Assembly (NCBI RefSeq): GCF_000827125.1
Contig: NZ_CP010311.1
Coordinates: 310,001 to 374,000, forward strand
Source of the DNA: Geoalkalibacter subterraneus
GTDB taxonomy: Bacteria; Desulfobacterota; Desulfuromonadia; Desulfuromonadales; Geoalkalibacteraceae
Length of the DNA: 64,000 nt
Direction: 5' to 3'
Shown: positions 29,987 to 37,443 of the stretch, piece after piece
How the letters are laid out: every line of letters starts with the position of its first letter
Numbering within the stretch: the first letter of the stretch is position 1
Notes under the pieces: model-generated
What the model saw: the letters and a program-made list of their open reading frames with translations, nothing else
Told to the model about the DNA's origin: nothing
The model's database searches: none
Translations under genes and position numbers: made by a program

Positions 29987-30962
29987 TCCCATGGGGTCGG
30001 ACCAAGATAACTCTCTGGAATAATGTCGAAAAATCAAATTAACACCTCCAAAAATCCCACTATGGCTCGATTTTTGAGGTCAAAATGGAACTCTTTAGCT
30101 GTAATGACATGAAATCCTTCGGGGAGGGGAACCCATGGCAAGAGCCAATCGGCATTACATCCCAGGCTGCATCTGGCATATCACCCATCGTTGTCACAAA
30201 AAGGAATTCCTTCTTAAATTCGCCCGCGACCGCAGCCGCTTTGTTTTCTGGCTCGGCGAAGCCCGCAAACGCTTCGGAATGAAACTTCTCAACTTCACGG
30301 TGACCAGCAATCATGTGCACCTTCTGGTCAAAGACCATGGCTCCGCCGGCAGCATCCCTTCTGCCATGCAACTGATCGCCGGCCGCACAGGACAGGAATA
30401 TAACCAGCGCAAGCAACGCAAAGGCGCTTTCTGGGAAGATCGCTATCATGCCACCGCCATAGAATCCGGTGAGCATTTACTGCGCTGCCTGGTGTACATC
30501 GATCTGAACATGGTCCGCGCTGGTGCCGTCAGTCATCCGCAAGAGTGGGTTCATGGCGGCTACCGTGAAATTCAGGGTCAGCGGCGGCGTAATCGGCTCC
30601 TTGATCTTGATGCGCTGGTTGACGCTGCCGGCCTGAGCACTCTGCAAGCGCTGGCCGATTATCATGGATCTTGGGTGGGTGAAGCGTTGCGCACTAATGC
30701 CCTGCAGCGCGATGAGGCTTGGACCAGAAGCCTTGCGGTCGGAAGTGAAGAGTTTGTCCTGAAAACCCAACGTCTGCTTGGTGTACGAGCAAAAAGCCGC
30801 GCCATCATCGCGAGCGGAGATTGTTGTGTTTTGCGTGAGTCCGAAGAGGGCTATGGCGAGAATTTTCCAGCCCAAAATCAGCCCATAGTAGAGAAAAACA
30901 CATATTTTTGAGCACAAAGGTTAAGGATGTCAGGCAGTTGGGTTGGTCCGACCCTCTTTTCC
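29987..30962 (+). mobile_element. REP-associated transposase element, copy 1
   Basis: A 976-bp unit repeated at 36089-37064 with about nine substitutions. Near its ends are inverted 11-mers GGTCGGACCAA (29996-30006) and TTGGTCCGACC (30943-30953). A pyrimidine-rich tail (CTCTTTTCC) follows. It holds one transposase gene. No target duplication is evident, as expected for Y1-type single-strand transposition. Confidence 0.9.
30135..30911 (+). CDS. Y1_Tnp (REP-associated tyrosine) transposase, copy 1
   Basis: A 258-residue transposase of the IS200-like Y1 superfamily in the REP-associated (RAYT) branch. It starts MARANRHYIPGCIWHITHRCH, with the HUH-type metal motif HVHLLV in TSNHVHLLVKDH and a candidate nucleophile Tyr in GQEYNQRKQRKGAFWEDRYHAT. 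The typical RCLVYIDLNMVRAGAVSHPQEW segment follows. The ATG has GGGGAGGGG 6-14 bases before it. The protein is identical in sequence to the copy at 36237. RAYTs act on palindromic REP DNA; a palindrome at 32950 is a possible substrate, by inference only. Confidence 0.92.
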   Translation: MARANRHYIPGCIWHITHRCHKKEFLLKFARDRSRFVFWLGEARKRFGMKLLNFTVTSNHVHLLVKDHGSAGSIPSAMQLIAGRTGQEYNQRKQRKGAFWEDRYHATAIESGEHLLRCLVYIDLNMVRAGAVSHPQEWVHGGYREIQGQRRRNRLLDLDALVDAAGLSTLQALADYHGSWVGEALRTNALQRDEAWTRSLAVGSEEFVLKTQRLLGVRAKSRAIIASGDCCVLRESEEGYGENFPAQNQPIVEKNTYF

Positions 30963-31043
30963 TCTTGCTCTTTTCTTCCCTCTTTTCTTCCGCTGCTGAG
31001 AAACGAAAGAGCGAAGATGAGGACAAGGATCTGGAAGAGGGGA

Positions 31044-31847
31044 TTACCGAAAGCGAAATTTAAGGGTCGGGCGCCTGCGGTTGTCGGGACAGTTATCCAC
31101 GCACAGCCCGCAGTTGTGGCACATGGGGTTGTCGCCCTCGGTCATGGGGTCGATCCGCATGGGGCAGCTCTCAATGCAGGTCCGGCACTGGCTGCAATCC
31201 GATTCGACCCTGGTGACCTTGATCCCACGCCTGCCCTGCAGCAGAGAGAGGAAGCTGCCGGTGGGGCAGATCAGGCGGCACCAGTATTTGAAAAAGAAGA
31301 ATTCCAGCACCAGAATGGCGAGGATGAAGGCGATCTCGAAGGTCAATTCATGGAATTTGACCAGCACCAGGGCCTGGGATGAAATGACGCCGGGGGCCGA
31401 GATCAGGTTGAGGATGGGGATGCCGGCGATGCCGACCAGCAGGAGGCCGACGCCCAGCACCGTGAAGCGGGTCATGTTCTGGCGGGAGGAACTGCTCTCG
31501 TGCCAGGCAGGGGCGTTTGATTTGAGCCCCAGTCGGCCTCGGACCTTTTCCACCATCTCGGTCAGCAGGTAATAGGGGCAGAACCAGCTGCACCAGATGC
31601 GGCCGAAGAGGACGGCGATGAACAGCGGGATGACCACCGAGGTCAGCATGAACAGGTTGAAGCTGCGTGAGGTCAGAAAGGCCTGAAAGATCGCCAGCGG
31701 GTCGGCCAGCGCCACATCGCCGATATCCATCGAGTAGAAGGTTCCCTTGATGAACGTGATCTCGAAGACGTTGAGCAGGGGAATGATGAAGATCGCCGCA
31801 AGAGTCAGCAGTTGGGCGGTGCGGCGTAGGGGCTGAATGCGTTTCAC
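31044..31847 (-). CDS. napH: NapH-type membrane ferredoxin
   Basis: A 267-residue polytopic membrane iron-sulfur protein. It has four hydrophobic helices, two CP-motifs at the membrane (WCSWFCPYYLLTEM and YWCRLICPTGSFLSLL) and two C-terminal [4Fe-4S] ferredoxin motifs (CSQCRTCIESCP and CHNCGLCVDNCP). NapH with NapG oxidises menaquinol and passes electrons toward NapA. It ends the nap gene set, three bases after napG on the minus strand. The 3' end lies 82 bp from the first transposase element. Confidence 0.93.
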   Translation of the reverse strand: MKRIQPLRRTAQLLTLAAIFIIPLLNVFEITFIKGTFYSMDIGDVALADPLAIFQAFLTSRSFNLFMLTSVVIPLFIAVLFGRIWCSWFCPYYLLTEMVEKVRGRLGLKSNAPAWHESSSSRQNMTRFTVLGVGLLLVGIAGIPILNLISAPGVISSQALVLVKFHELTFEIAFILAILVLEFFFFKYWCRLICPTGSFLSLLQGRRGIKVTRVESDCSQCRTCIESCPMRIDPMTEGDNPMCHNCGLCVDNCPDNRRRPTLKFRFR

Positions 31848-31850
31848 GGG

Positions 31851-32606
31851 CTACTCCCATCCCTCGATATCGTCCTGAGGGGTGAAATCGCTTTCGAATT
31901 CAGGCTTTTTGCCGAACGTGGAAATGGATCCTTTCTTCTCGATCAGCTTCTCTCCCGTTAGTTGGTCGCCGTTTCCCACCAAACGGGAGTGGATGACCTT
32001 TGAGCGTTGGTAGTAGAAGCCGGCGCTCTTCTCGTCGCTCATGCCGGTCGGGACGATATTCACCGCCCGTTTCGGATGGGTCGGACACTTCTCCACGCAG
32101 ATGCCGCACCCCACGCACTTCTCGGTAATCACCGGCAGCAGAAACTTCTCCATCACGATCGCTTCATCGGTATAGGGGCAGACATTGTAGCAGGTGCTGC
32201 AGATGGTAGCGGTGCCGCTGACCTTTCCCGTTTCCTCCTCCTTGACATAGATATAATTGAGACAGATCTGCTGGTCGATAACCGCCTTGCCGATGGCGAC
32301 CTGTTTCGGGTCTTTCAGCGTCGGGTCAAGCGCGCCGGTGGGGCAGACTCCCGGGCATTTCATGCACAGGTAGCAGGCGCGCTCGTCGGCGAAGATGTAG
32401 GGCGTGCCGATCTGCAGCTTTTCGTAAAGATCCGCACGCTTGATGCAATTGTAGGGACAGACCTCGATACAGCGCCCACAGCGGATGCACAGCTCCATGA
32501 ACCTCTCTTCCGCCACCGCGCCCGGCGGACGCAGGCGGTTGAGTTTAAAGAAACCCTTGAAGGGGTTCTGACTGAGGCGGATGCGCAGGTCCTCCCAGAA
32601 GCTCAT
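31851..32606 (-). CDS. napG: NapG-type ferredoxin
   Basis: A 251-residue protein with four [4Fe-4S] motifs: CIRCGRCIEVCP, CYLCMKCPGVCP, a CSTCYNVCP variant and CVGCGICVEKCP. NapG is the extracytoplasmic ferredoxin partner of NapH. The N-terminus SFWEDLRIRLSQNPFKGFFKLNRLRPPGA has no twin-arginine signal, unlike NapG of enterobacteria, so its side of the membrane is unclear. Its start overlaps the napD stop by four bases and it abuts napH, so all three are co-translated. Confidence 0.9.
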   Translation of the reverse strand: MSFWEDLRIRLSQNPFKGFFKLNRLRPPGAVAEERFMELCIRCGRCIEVCPYNCIKRADLYEKLQIGTPYIFADERACYLCMKCPGVCPTGALDPTLKDPKQVAIGKAVIDQQICLNYIYVKEEETGKVSGTATICSTCYNVCPYTDEAIVMEKFLLPVITEKCVGCGICVEKCPTHPKRAVNIVPTGMSDEKSAGFYYQRSKVIHSRLVGNGDQLTGEKLIEKKGSISTFGKKPEFESDFTPQDDIEGWE

Positions 32607-32920
32607 GCATCGGCGCTCCCGACCCTGCGCCGTTTGCCGAATCCGCTCAGGTCCGGTTTCTTGCCGGTGGCGCGGATCTCCTCCACCTCTTCCTCGAAGT
32701 GAAAATAGTGGTGCGAGACATCGAGTACCTGAGGATGGGTTTTGATCTGCTGACAGAGATCGTCGAGGGTATGGTCGTTTTCGGTGGTGATGACCACCAC
32801 CAGGCTGCGCCCGTCCTCGGAGGCGGTATAGAATTCCACCTCAGGATAGGCCTGCAAGGCTTCGAGGACCTCGTCGTAGCTGTTCTCTTCAATGGTAATC
32901 AGACTGCCGGCGATAATCAT
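32603..32920 (-). CDS. napD: NapD-type nitrate reductase chaperone
   Basis: A 105-residue cytoplasmic chaperone that binds the Tat signal of NapA. The core MIIAGSLITI, ALQAYPEVEFYTASEDGRSL and VVVITTENDHTLDDLCQQI is the NapD ferredoxin-like fold. The charged C-terminal tail EEEVEEIRATGKKPDLSGFGKR is longer than usual. ATG 32920 follows GAGGAG. It is the first gene of napDGH and is separated from napA by a terminator and a palindromic element. Confidence 0.88.
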   Translation of the reverse strand: MIIAGSLITIEENSYDEVLEALQAYPEVEFYTASEDGRSLVVVITTENDHTLDDLCQQIKTHPQVLDVSHHYFHFEEEVEEIRATGKKPDLSGFGKRRRVGSADA

Positions 32921-32949
32921 TATTTCACTCCTCGCCCACTTTTCAGATT

Positions 32950-33040
32950 GGGGTCGCAACTCCCATGACAAGGGACACTTTTCGCCATCCCTGGCCGTTT
33001 GATTGGTGCCAAACACCCTTGTCATGGGAGCTGCGACCCC
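32950..33040. repeat. imperfect palindromic element between napA and napD
   Basis: Arms of 25 bp (32950-32974 and 33016-33040) are inverted copies with one mismatch; each starts GGGGTCGCA on its own outer side. The 41-bp centre contains TTGGTGCCAA-like complementarity. It is the size and form of a REP/MITE-like mobile palindrome. Confidence 0.85.
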
Positions 33041-33057
33041 GGGCGCGAACAGGTTTT

Positions 33058-33091
33058 AAAAAGCCCCGTCCACCGGATGCGAACGGGGCTT
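33058..33091 (-). terminator. intrinsic terminator after napA
   Basis: Minus-strand stem AAGCCCCGT/ACGGGGCTT (33083-33091 with 33061-33069), 13-base loop and a run of Ts (As at 33058-33062 on plus). It lies 8 bp past the napA stop and would separate napMA from napDGH, unless there is readthrough. Confidence 0.8.
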
Positions 33092-33098
33092 TCCGCTC

Positions 33099-35495
33099 TC
33101 AGGCGCTCTCGAACATCGCGTTGACGTCGGATATCACGAATTTATCCGCCACATCCTTCGGCCCCGACAGCCGCTTGATGCGCACCGCCGCCACCTTGTA
33201 CTCCGGCTCAAAGGAGCCCGGGTCCACCGCATCGTTGCAAATGAAGTTGACCAGCCGCTCGTACTTCTGGTCGTGCATCGGCACGAACAGGATGCCCGGC
33301 AGAGAGGCGCTGGTGATCACCGCGGGGAACTCGCAACGCCCGCGGCGGCTCTCCACCTCCACTATGTCGCCGCTGGAGATCTTGTACTTTTGCGCATCCT
33401 CCGGATGAATCTCCACGTAGCCGTTGGGATGCGCGCGGGCAATCTCCGGCACACGCATGGTCATAGTGCCGGTATGCCACTGCTCGATGACGCGGCCGGT
33501 GGTGAAGAAGAAGGGATAATCGGCATCCGGCTGCTCCTCCGCTCCCTTGTACGGGCGCAGAAAGATGTTGGCTTTCCCCTCGTTGCGGCCATCCATGTAG
33601 AAGACGATCTTGCGATCCTTCGGAATCTTCTTGCCGAACATTTCTAGGAAGCCCTGGTGTTCGAACATGGGGTCCATGCCGCGCACATAGCGCTTGTAGG
33701 TGCCGGGGTGATCCTCCGTGGGGCAGGGCCACTGCAGGCCGGCTTTGCTCTTCTTTAGCCGCTCGTAGGTTACCCCCCACATGGTGTGGTCGGTGTCTTT
33801 GGTCACCGAAATGTAGTCGTGCCAGGCCATCTCGTTGGCCTTCATGGAATCGTCCATGTTCCAGGGGATGACTTTCTCCAGGCCCATACGTTTAGCGATC
33901 TGGGCGGCGATCCAGATATCGGCCTTTGCCTCGCCGGGAGGTTCGACGCACTTTTCGGTCAACTGGCTTCTGCGCTCCGAGCAGCCGTACACGCCGCCTT
34001 TTTCATAGATGAATGCGGCCGGTAGAATAACATCCGCCAGTTGGGTCGTGCGGCTGGGGAAGATATCAAGCACCACCAGGAACGAATCGCGCATCCCCGG
34101 AATATATTTATTCAGGTTGGGCAGCGAGTGGGCCGGGTTGGTGGTACAGATCAGCGCCGCCTTGATTGGTTTGTCGGCGTCGTTTTCTCCGCCCAGGCTC
34201 TCGAACATCTTCACCGTGTGGAAGCCGGGCTTGGGATCGATGGTGCCTTCCGGCAGGCCCCACTGCTTTTCGCAATGGGCGCGCCACTTGGGGTCGGCCA
34301 CCGGCTTAGTGCCCGGCAGCAGGTGCGACAGGGCGCCGGTTTCACGTACGCCGCCGCAGGCGTTGGGCTGCCCTGTCAGCGAGAAGGAGTCGGCGCCGGC
34401 AAAGCCGATCTGGCCGGTGATCAGGTGCAGGTTGTGGATCAGGTTATTAGCCCATACCCCGCGGGTGCGCTGATTGAGCCCCATGCACCACAGCGACAGC
34501 GTCGCGCCACTGTTGGCAAACCACTCCGCCGCCTTGCGGATGTTGGCCGCAGGGCAGCGGGCGACCTTCTCCACCGTCTCCGGGTCGAACTGCTCCACAT
34601 GGGCCGCGTACTTGTCGAAGTCGTAGACCTCCTTGCCGTCTGTGACGCGGGTGTTCTCCTCGATGAACTGGCGATCCACCCAGTTGTTCCTGATGATTTC
34701 GCGCGCCATGCTGTGGAACACCGCCAGGTCGGTGCCGGGGTCGACCGGCAGCCACAGGTCGGCGATCTTGGCGGTGTTGGTCTTGCGCGGCTCACAGATG
34801 ATGATCTTTACCTCAGGGTGGTTCAATTTGTGACGCATGATGCGGCGGAACAGGATCGGATGCGCTTCCGAGGTGTTGGAGCCGACGATAAAGAGGCATT
34901 TGGCGTTCTCGATGTCGGCGTAGCTGCCCGCCGGTTCATCCGAACCCATGGTGGTCATGTAGCCGCCCACCGCGCTGGCCATGCACAGGCGCGGGTTGCC
35001 CTCCACCATGTTGCTGCGTAATCCACCTTTCCATAACTTGTTGAAGGTGTAGGTCTCCTCGGTCAGCGCCTGGCCGGAGCCGTAATAAGCCACCGAGTCC
35101 TTGCCGTATTTGTTCCGTAGAGTGGTGAATTTCGAGGTCACCAGGTCAAGCGCCTCATCCCAGGAGACGCGCTTGAAGTTGCCGTCCGCCTGGCGCACCA
35201 GCGGATGCTTGAGGCGATCGGGGTGCTCCATGACCTTGTAGGCCAGCATCCCCTTGACGCACAGAAAGCCGAAATTGGTCTTGGCATCCGGATTGCCCTT
35301 GATGGCGACCGCGCGCCCGCCTTTCACGCCCACATAAACGCCGCAGCCGGTTCCGCAGAAACGGCACACCCCCTTCACCCAGCGCTCCACGTCAGCGTCC
35401 TGCGCCATCGCCCATTTGGGCATGGTGATACCGATGGAAGCCGCCGTCGCGGCCGCCGCCGAATATTTGATGAAATCCCTGCGTGTCAGTCCCAT
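33099..35495 (-). CDS. napA: periplasmic nitrate reductase catalytic subunit NapA
   Basis: The 798-residue Mo-bisMGD nitrate reductase. It has a Tat signal (LTRRDFIKYSAAAATAASIG), the [4Fe-4S] site CRFCGTGCGVYVGVKGG, the Mo-ligand Cys in NPRLCMASAVGGYMT and the C-terminal dinucleotide domain (GRVIEQWHTGTMTMR, HPEDAQKYKI). The size and Cys ligand match the monomeric NapA of sulfate and metal reducers. An ATG at 35501 sits one base after AGGAGG; ATG 35495 has 7-base spacing and is chosen. It follows the tetraheme cytochrome by 21 bp. No napB or napC is present. Confidence 0.96.
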   Translation of the reverse strand: MGLTRRDFIKYSAAAATAASIGITMPKWAMAQDADVERWVKGVCRFCGTGCGVYVGVKGGRAVAIKGNPDAKTNFGFLCVKGMLAYKVMEHPDRLKHPLVRQADGNFKRVSWDEALDLVTSKFTTLRNKYGKDSVAYYGSGQALTEETYTFNKLWKGGLRSNMVEGNPRLCMASAVGGYMTTMGSDEPAGSYADIENAKCLFIVGSNTSEAHPILFRRIMRHKLNHPEVKIIICEPRKTNTAKIADLWLPVDPGTDLAVFHSMAREIIRNNWVDRQFIEENTRVTDGKEVYDFDKYAAHVEQFDPETVEKVARCPAANIRKAAEWFANSGATLSLWCMGLNQRTRGVWANNLIHNLHLITGQIGFAGADSFSLTGQPNACGGVRETGALSHLLPGTKPVADPKWRAHCEKQWGLPEGTIDPKPGFHTVKMFESLGGENDADKPIKAALICTTNPAHSLPNLNKYIPGMRDSFLVVLDIFPSRTTQLADVILPAAFIYEKGGVYGCSERRSQLTEKCVEPPGEAKADIWIAAQIAKRMGLEKVIPWNMDDSMKANEMAWHDYISVTKDTDHTMWGVTYERLKKSKAGLQWPCPTEDHPGTYKRYVRGMDPMFEHQGFLEMFGKKIPKDRKIVFYMDGRNEGKANIFLRPYKGAEEQPDADYPFFFTTGRVIEQWHTGTMTMRVPEIARAHPNGYVEIHPEDAQKYKISSGDIVEVESRRGRCEFPAVITSASLPGILFVPMHDQKYERLVNFICNDAVDPGSFEPEYKVAAVRIKRLSGPKDVADKFVISDVNAMFESA

Positions 35496-35516
35496 GATCA
35501 TGCCTCCTGAAGATGG

Positions 35517-35906
35517 TTACTGGTACTGGTGTCCTTTATGTACGGTAAAAGAATGAGCGGGGTGGCAGGTCGCGCAGGCGATGCCGCTCTCGGCGGTGTT
35601 GTTGGTGTACTGCGCCGGGTGGCAGGAGCGGCAGTTCTCGTTGGTGGGGATGCCGGCGAAGTTGTCGGCGTCGCCGTGGCAGATCTGGCATTTGATCATG
35701 GAATAACCATGGGCGCTCTGCTGCCACTGCTGGGAGATGTCAGGGGTGGCGTCAAGGTGGCATTCAAGGCAGTCCTGGCTGCCCATGGGGACGGGGTGAG
35801 CCGCGCCCTCCTTTTCATGCTCCGCTGCGTTCGCCGTGACCGCGACGGTCACCACCAGGCACAATAAAACCGCCAGCAACCCTATGAATCGCTTTCTCAG
35901 GCCCAT
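35517..35906 (-). CDS. napM: tetraheme c-type cytochrome, NapM-like
   Basis: A 129-residue periplasmic cytochrome. It has a signal peptide (MGLRKRFIGLLAVLLCLVVT, with cleavage after ANA) and four CxxCH motifs at 46-50, 73-77, 92-96 and 111-115. By position, first in the nap operon and 21 bp before napA, it corresponds to NapM of the Desulfovibrio napC-M-A-D-G-H cluster and probably feeds electrons to NapA. The haem count is seen; the partner is inferred. The start follows AAGGAGG. No membrane anchor, so it cannot replace NapC as a quinol dehydrogenase by itself. Confidence 0.85.
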   Translation of the reverse strand: MGLRKRFIGLLAVLLCLVVTVAVTANAAEHEKEGAAHPVPMGSQDCLECHLDATPDISQQWQQSAHGYSMIKCQICHGDADNFAGIPTNENCRSCHPAQYTNNTAESGIACATCHPAHSFTVHKGHQYQ

Positions 35907-35978
35907 GTTTGCCTCCTTTATTCAGTTGTTTCCTGGTCGAAAGGTACTCCCTCTTCAAGCCGATGGTTTCATCCATGT

Positions 35979-36006
35979 ATTTTAACCGGGTGTTGGAGAG
36001 CTGCAA
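35979..36006 (-). promoter_or_regulatory. possible sigma-70 promoter of the nap operon
   Basis: Minus strand TTGCAG (36001-36006), 16 bp, TAAAAT (35979-35984), about 75 bp before the napM start. Only a fair match. No obvious FNR-type palindrome was seen nearby. Confidence 0.35.
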
Positions 36007-36088
36007 CCGGGGTGGGGCAAAAAGAAATCTGTCCGTCTTTTGAGTGTTTAACCCCGAAAAGCGTTGACGGGATTAACGGGATTAACTT

Positions 36089-37064
36089 TCCCATGGGGTC
36101 GGACCAAGATAACTCTCTGGAATAATGTCGAAAAATCAAATTAACACCTCCAAAAATCCCACTATGGCTCGATTTTTGAGGTCAAAATGGAACTCTTTAG
36201 CTGTAATGACATGAAATCCTTCGGGGAGGGGAACCCATGGCAAGAGCCAATCGGCATTACATCCCAGGCTGCATCTGGCATATCACCCATCGTTGTCACA
36301 AAAAGGAATTCCTTCTTAAATTCGCCCGCGACCGCAGCCGCTTTGTTTTCTGGCTCGGCGAAGCCCGCAAACGCTTCGGAATGAAACTTCTCAACTTCAC
36401 GGTGACCAGCAATCATGTGCACCTTCTGGTCAAAGACCATGGCTCCGCCGGCAGCATCCCTTCTGCCATGCAACTGATCGCCGGCCGTACAGGACAGGAA
36501 TATAACCAGCGCAAGCAACGCAAAGGCGCTTTCTGGGAAGATCGGTATCATGCCACCGCCATAGAATCCGGTGAGCATTTACTGCGCTGCCTGGTGTACA
36601 TCGATCTGAACATGGTCCGCGCTGGTGCCGTCAGTCATCCGCAAGAGTGGGTTCATGGCGGTTACCGTGAAATTCAGGGTCAGCGGCGGCGTAATCGGCT
36701 CCTTGATCTTGATGCGCTGGTTGACGCTGCCGGCCTGAGCACTCTGCAAGCGCTGGCCGATTATCATGGATCTTGGGTGGGTGAAGCGTTGCGCACTAAT
36801 GCCCTGCAGCGCGATGAGGCTTGGACCAGAAGCCTTGCGGTCGGAAGTGAAGAGTTTGTCCTGAAAACCCAACGTCTGCTTGGTGTACGAGCAAAAAGCC
36901 GAGCCATCATCGCGAGCGGAGATTGTTGTGTTTTGCGTGAGTCCGAAGAGGGTTATGGCGAGAATTTTCCTGCCCAAAATCAGCCCATAGTAGAGAAAAA
37001 CACATATTTTTGAGCACAAAGGTTAAGGATGTCAGGTATTTGGGTTGGTCCGACCTTCTTTTCC
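36089..37064 (+). mobile_element. REP-associated transposase element, copy 2
   Basis: Same 976-bp unit and orientation as at 29987, shifted by 6102 bp, with the same inverted 11-mers at its ends. About nine base changes separate the copies; six lie in the coding region and all six are silent. Its tail is expanded into three copies of a 12-mer (TCTCTTTTCCCC) at 37055-37090. Confidence 0.9.
36237..37013 (+). CDS. Y1_Tnp (REP-associated tyrosine) transposase, copy 2
   Basis: A 258-residue transposase with the same protein sequence as the copy at 30135, including HVHLLV and the EYNQRKQRKGAFWEDRYHAT segment. Nucleotide changes such as CGC to CGA (Arg), CCA to CCT (Pro) and GGC to GGT (Gly) are all synonymous. 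That points to constraint on the protein or to gene conversion between the copies. It is complete, with the same GGGGAGGGG ribosome site. Together with copy 1 it brackets the nap module in direct orientation. Confidence 0.92.
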   Translation: MARANRHYIPGCIWHITHRCHKKEFLLKFARDRSRFVFWLGEARKRFGMKLLNFTVTSNHVHLLVKDHGSAGSIPSAMQLIAGRTGQEYNQRKQRKGAFWEDRYHATAIESGEHLLRCLVYIDLNMVRAGAVSHPQEWVHGGYREIQGQRRRNRLLDLDALVDAAGLSTLQALADYHGSWVGEALRTNALQRDEAWTRSLAVGSEEFVLKTQRLLGVRAKSRAIIASGDCCVLRESEEGYGENFPAQNQPIVEKNTYF

Positions 37065-37443
37065 CCTCTCTTTTCCCCTCTCTTTTCCCCTCCTACTTGG
37101 TGTACGAGCAAAAAGCCGCGCCATCATCGCGAGCGGAGATTGTTGTGTTTTGCGTGAGTCCGAAGAGGGCTATGGCGAGAATTTTCCAGCCCAAAATCAG
37201 CCCATAGTAGAGAAAAACACATATTTTTGAGCACAAAGGTTAAGGATGTCAGGCAGTTGGGTTGGTCCGACCCTCTTTTCCCCAACCCTCTTTTCCCCTC
37301 TTCAAATGACCAGAACTTTATGCTGGGGCAAGGCTTAGAGCGTGTTCCCGGGAGGGAACAAATTCGCCCTGGGAGGTGGGCCCTGCAAGCAGTCTGTTCC
37401 CGTGCGGTTTATTCTGGTAAAATTAGGCGAGATTTGCTTTCCG
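37014..37443. other. gene-free stretch with repeat debris upstream of the histidine kinase
   Basis: 430 bp holding the end of transposase element copy 2, its pyrimidine 12-mer array, a 3'-terminal fragment of a third copy, and about 160 bp of unique sequence before the kinase start. No separate gene or clear promoter is recognised. Confidence 0.7.
37096..37281 (+). repeat. 3'-terminal fragment of a third transposase element
   Basis: 186 bp matching the end of copy 1 (30777-30962), including the codons for the last 44 residues (LGVRAKSRAIIASGDCCVLR onward), the TTGGTCCGACC end and the CTCTTTTCC tail. At every position where copies 1 and 2 differ, it agrees with copy 1. It has no start region, so it is a relic. 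Confidence 0.9.
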
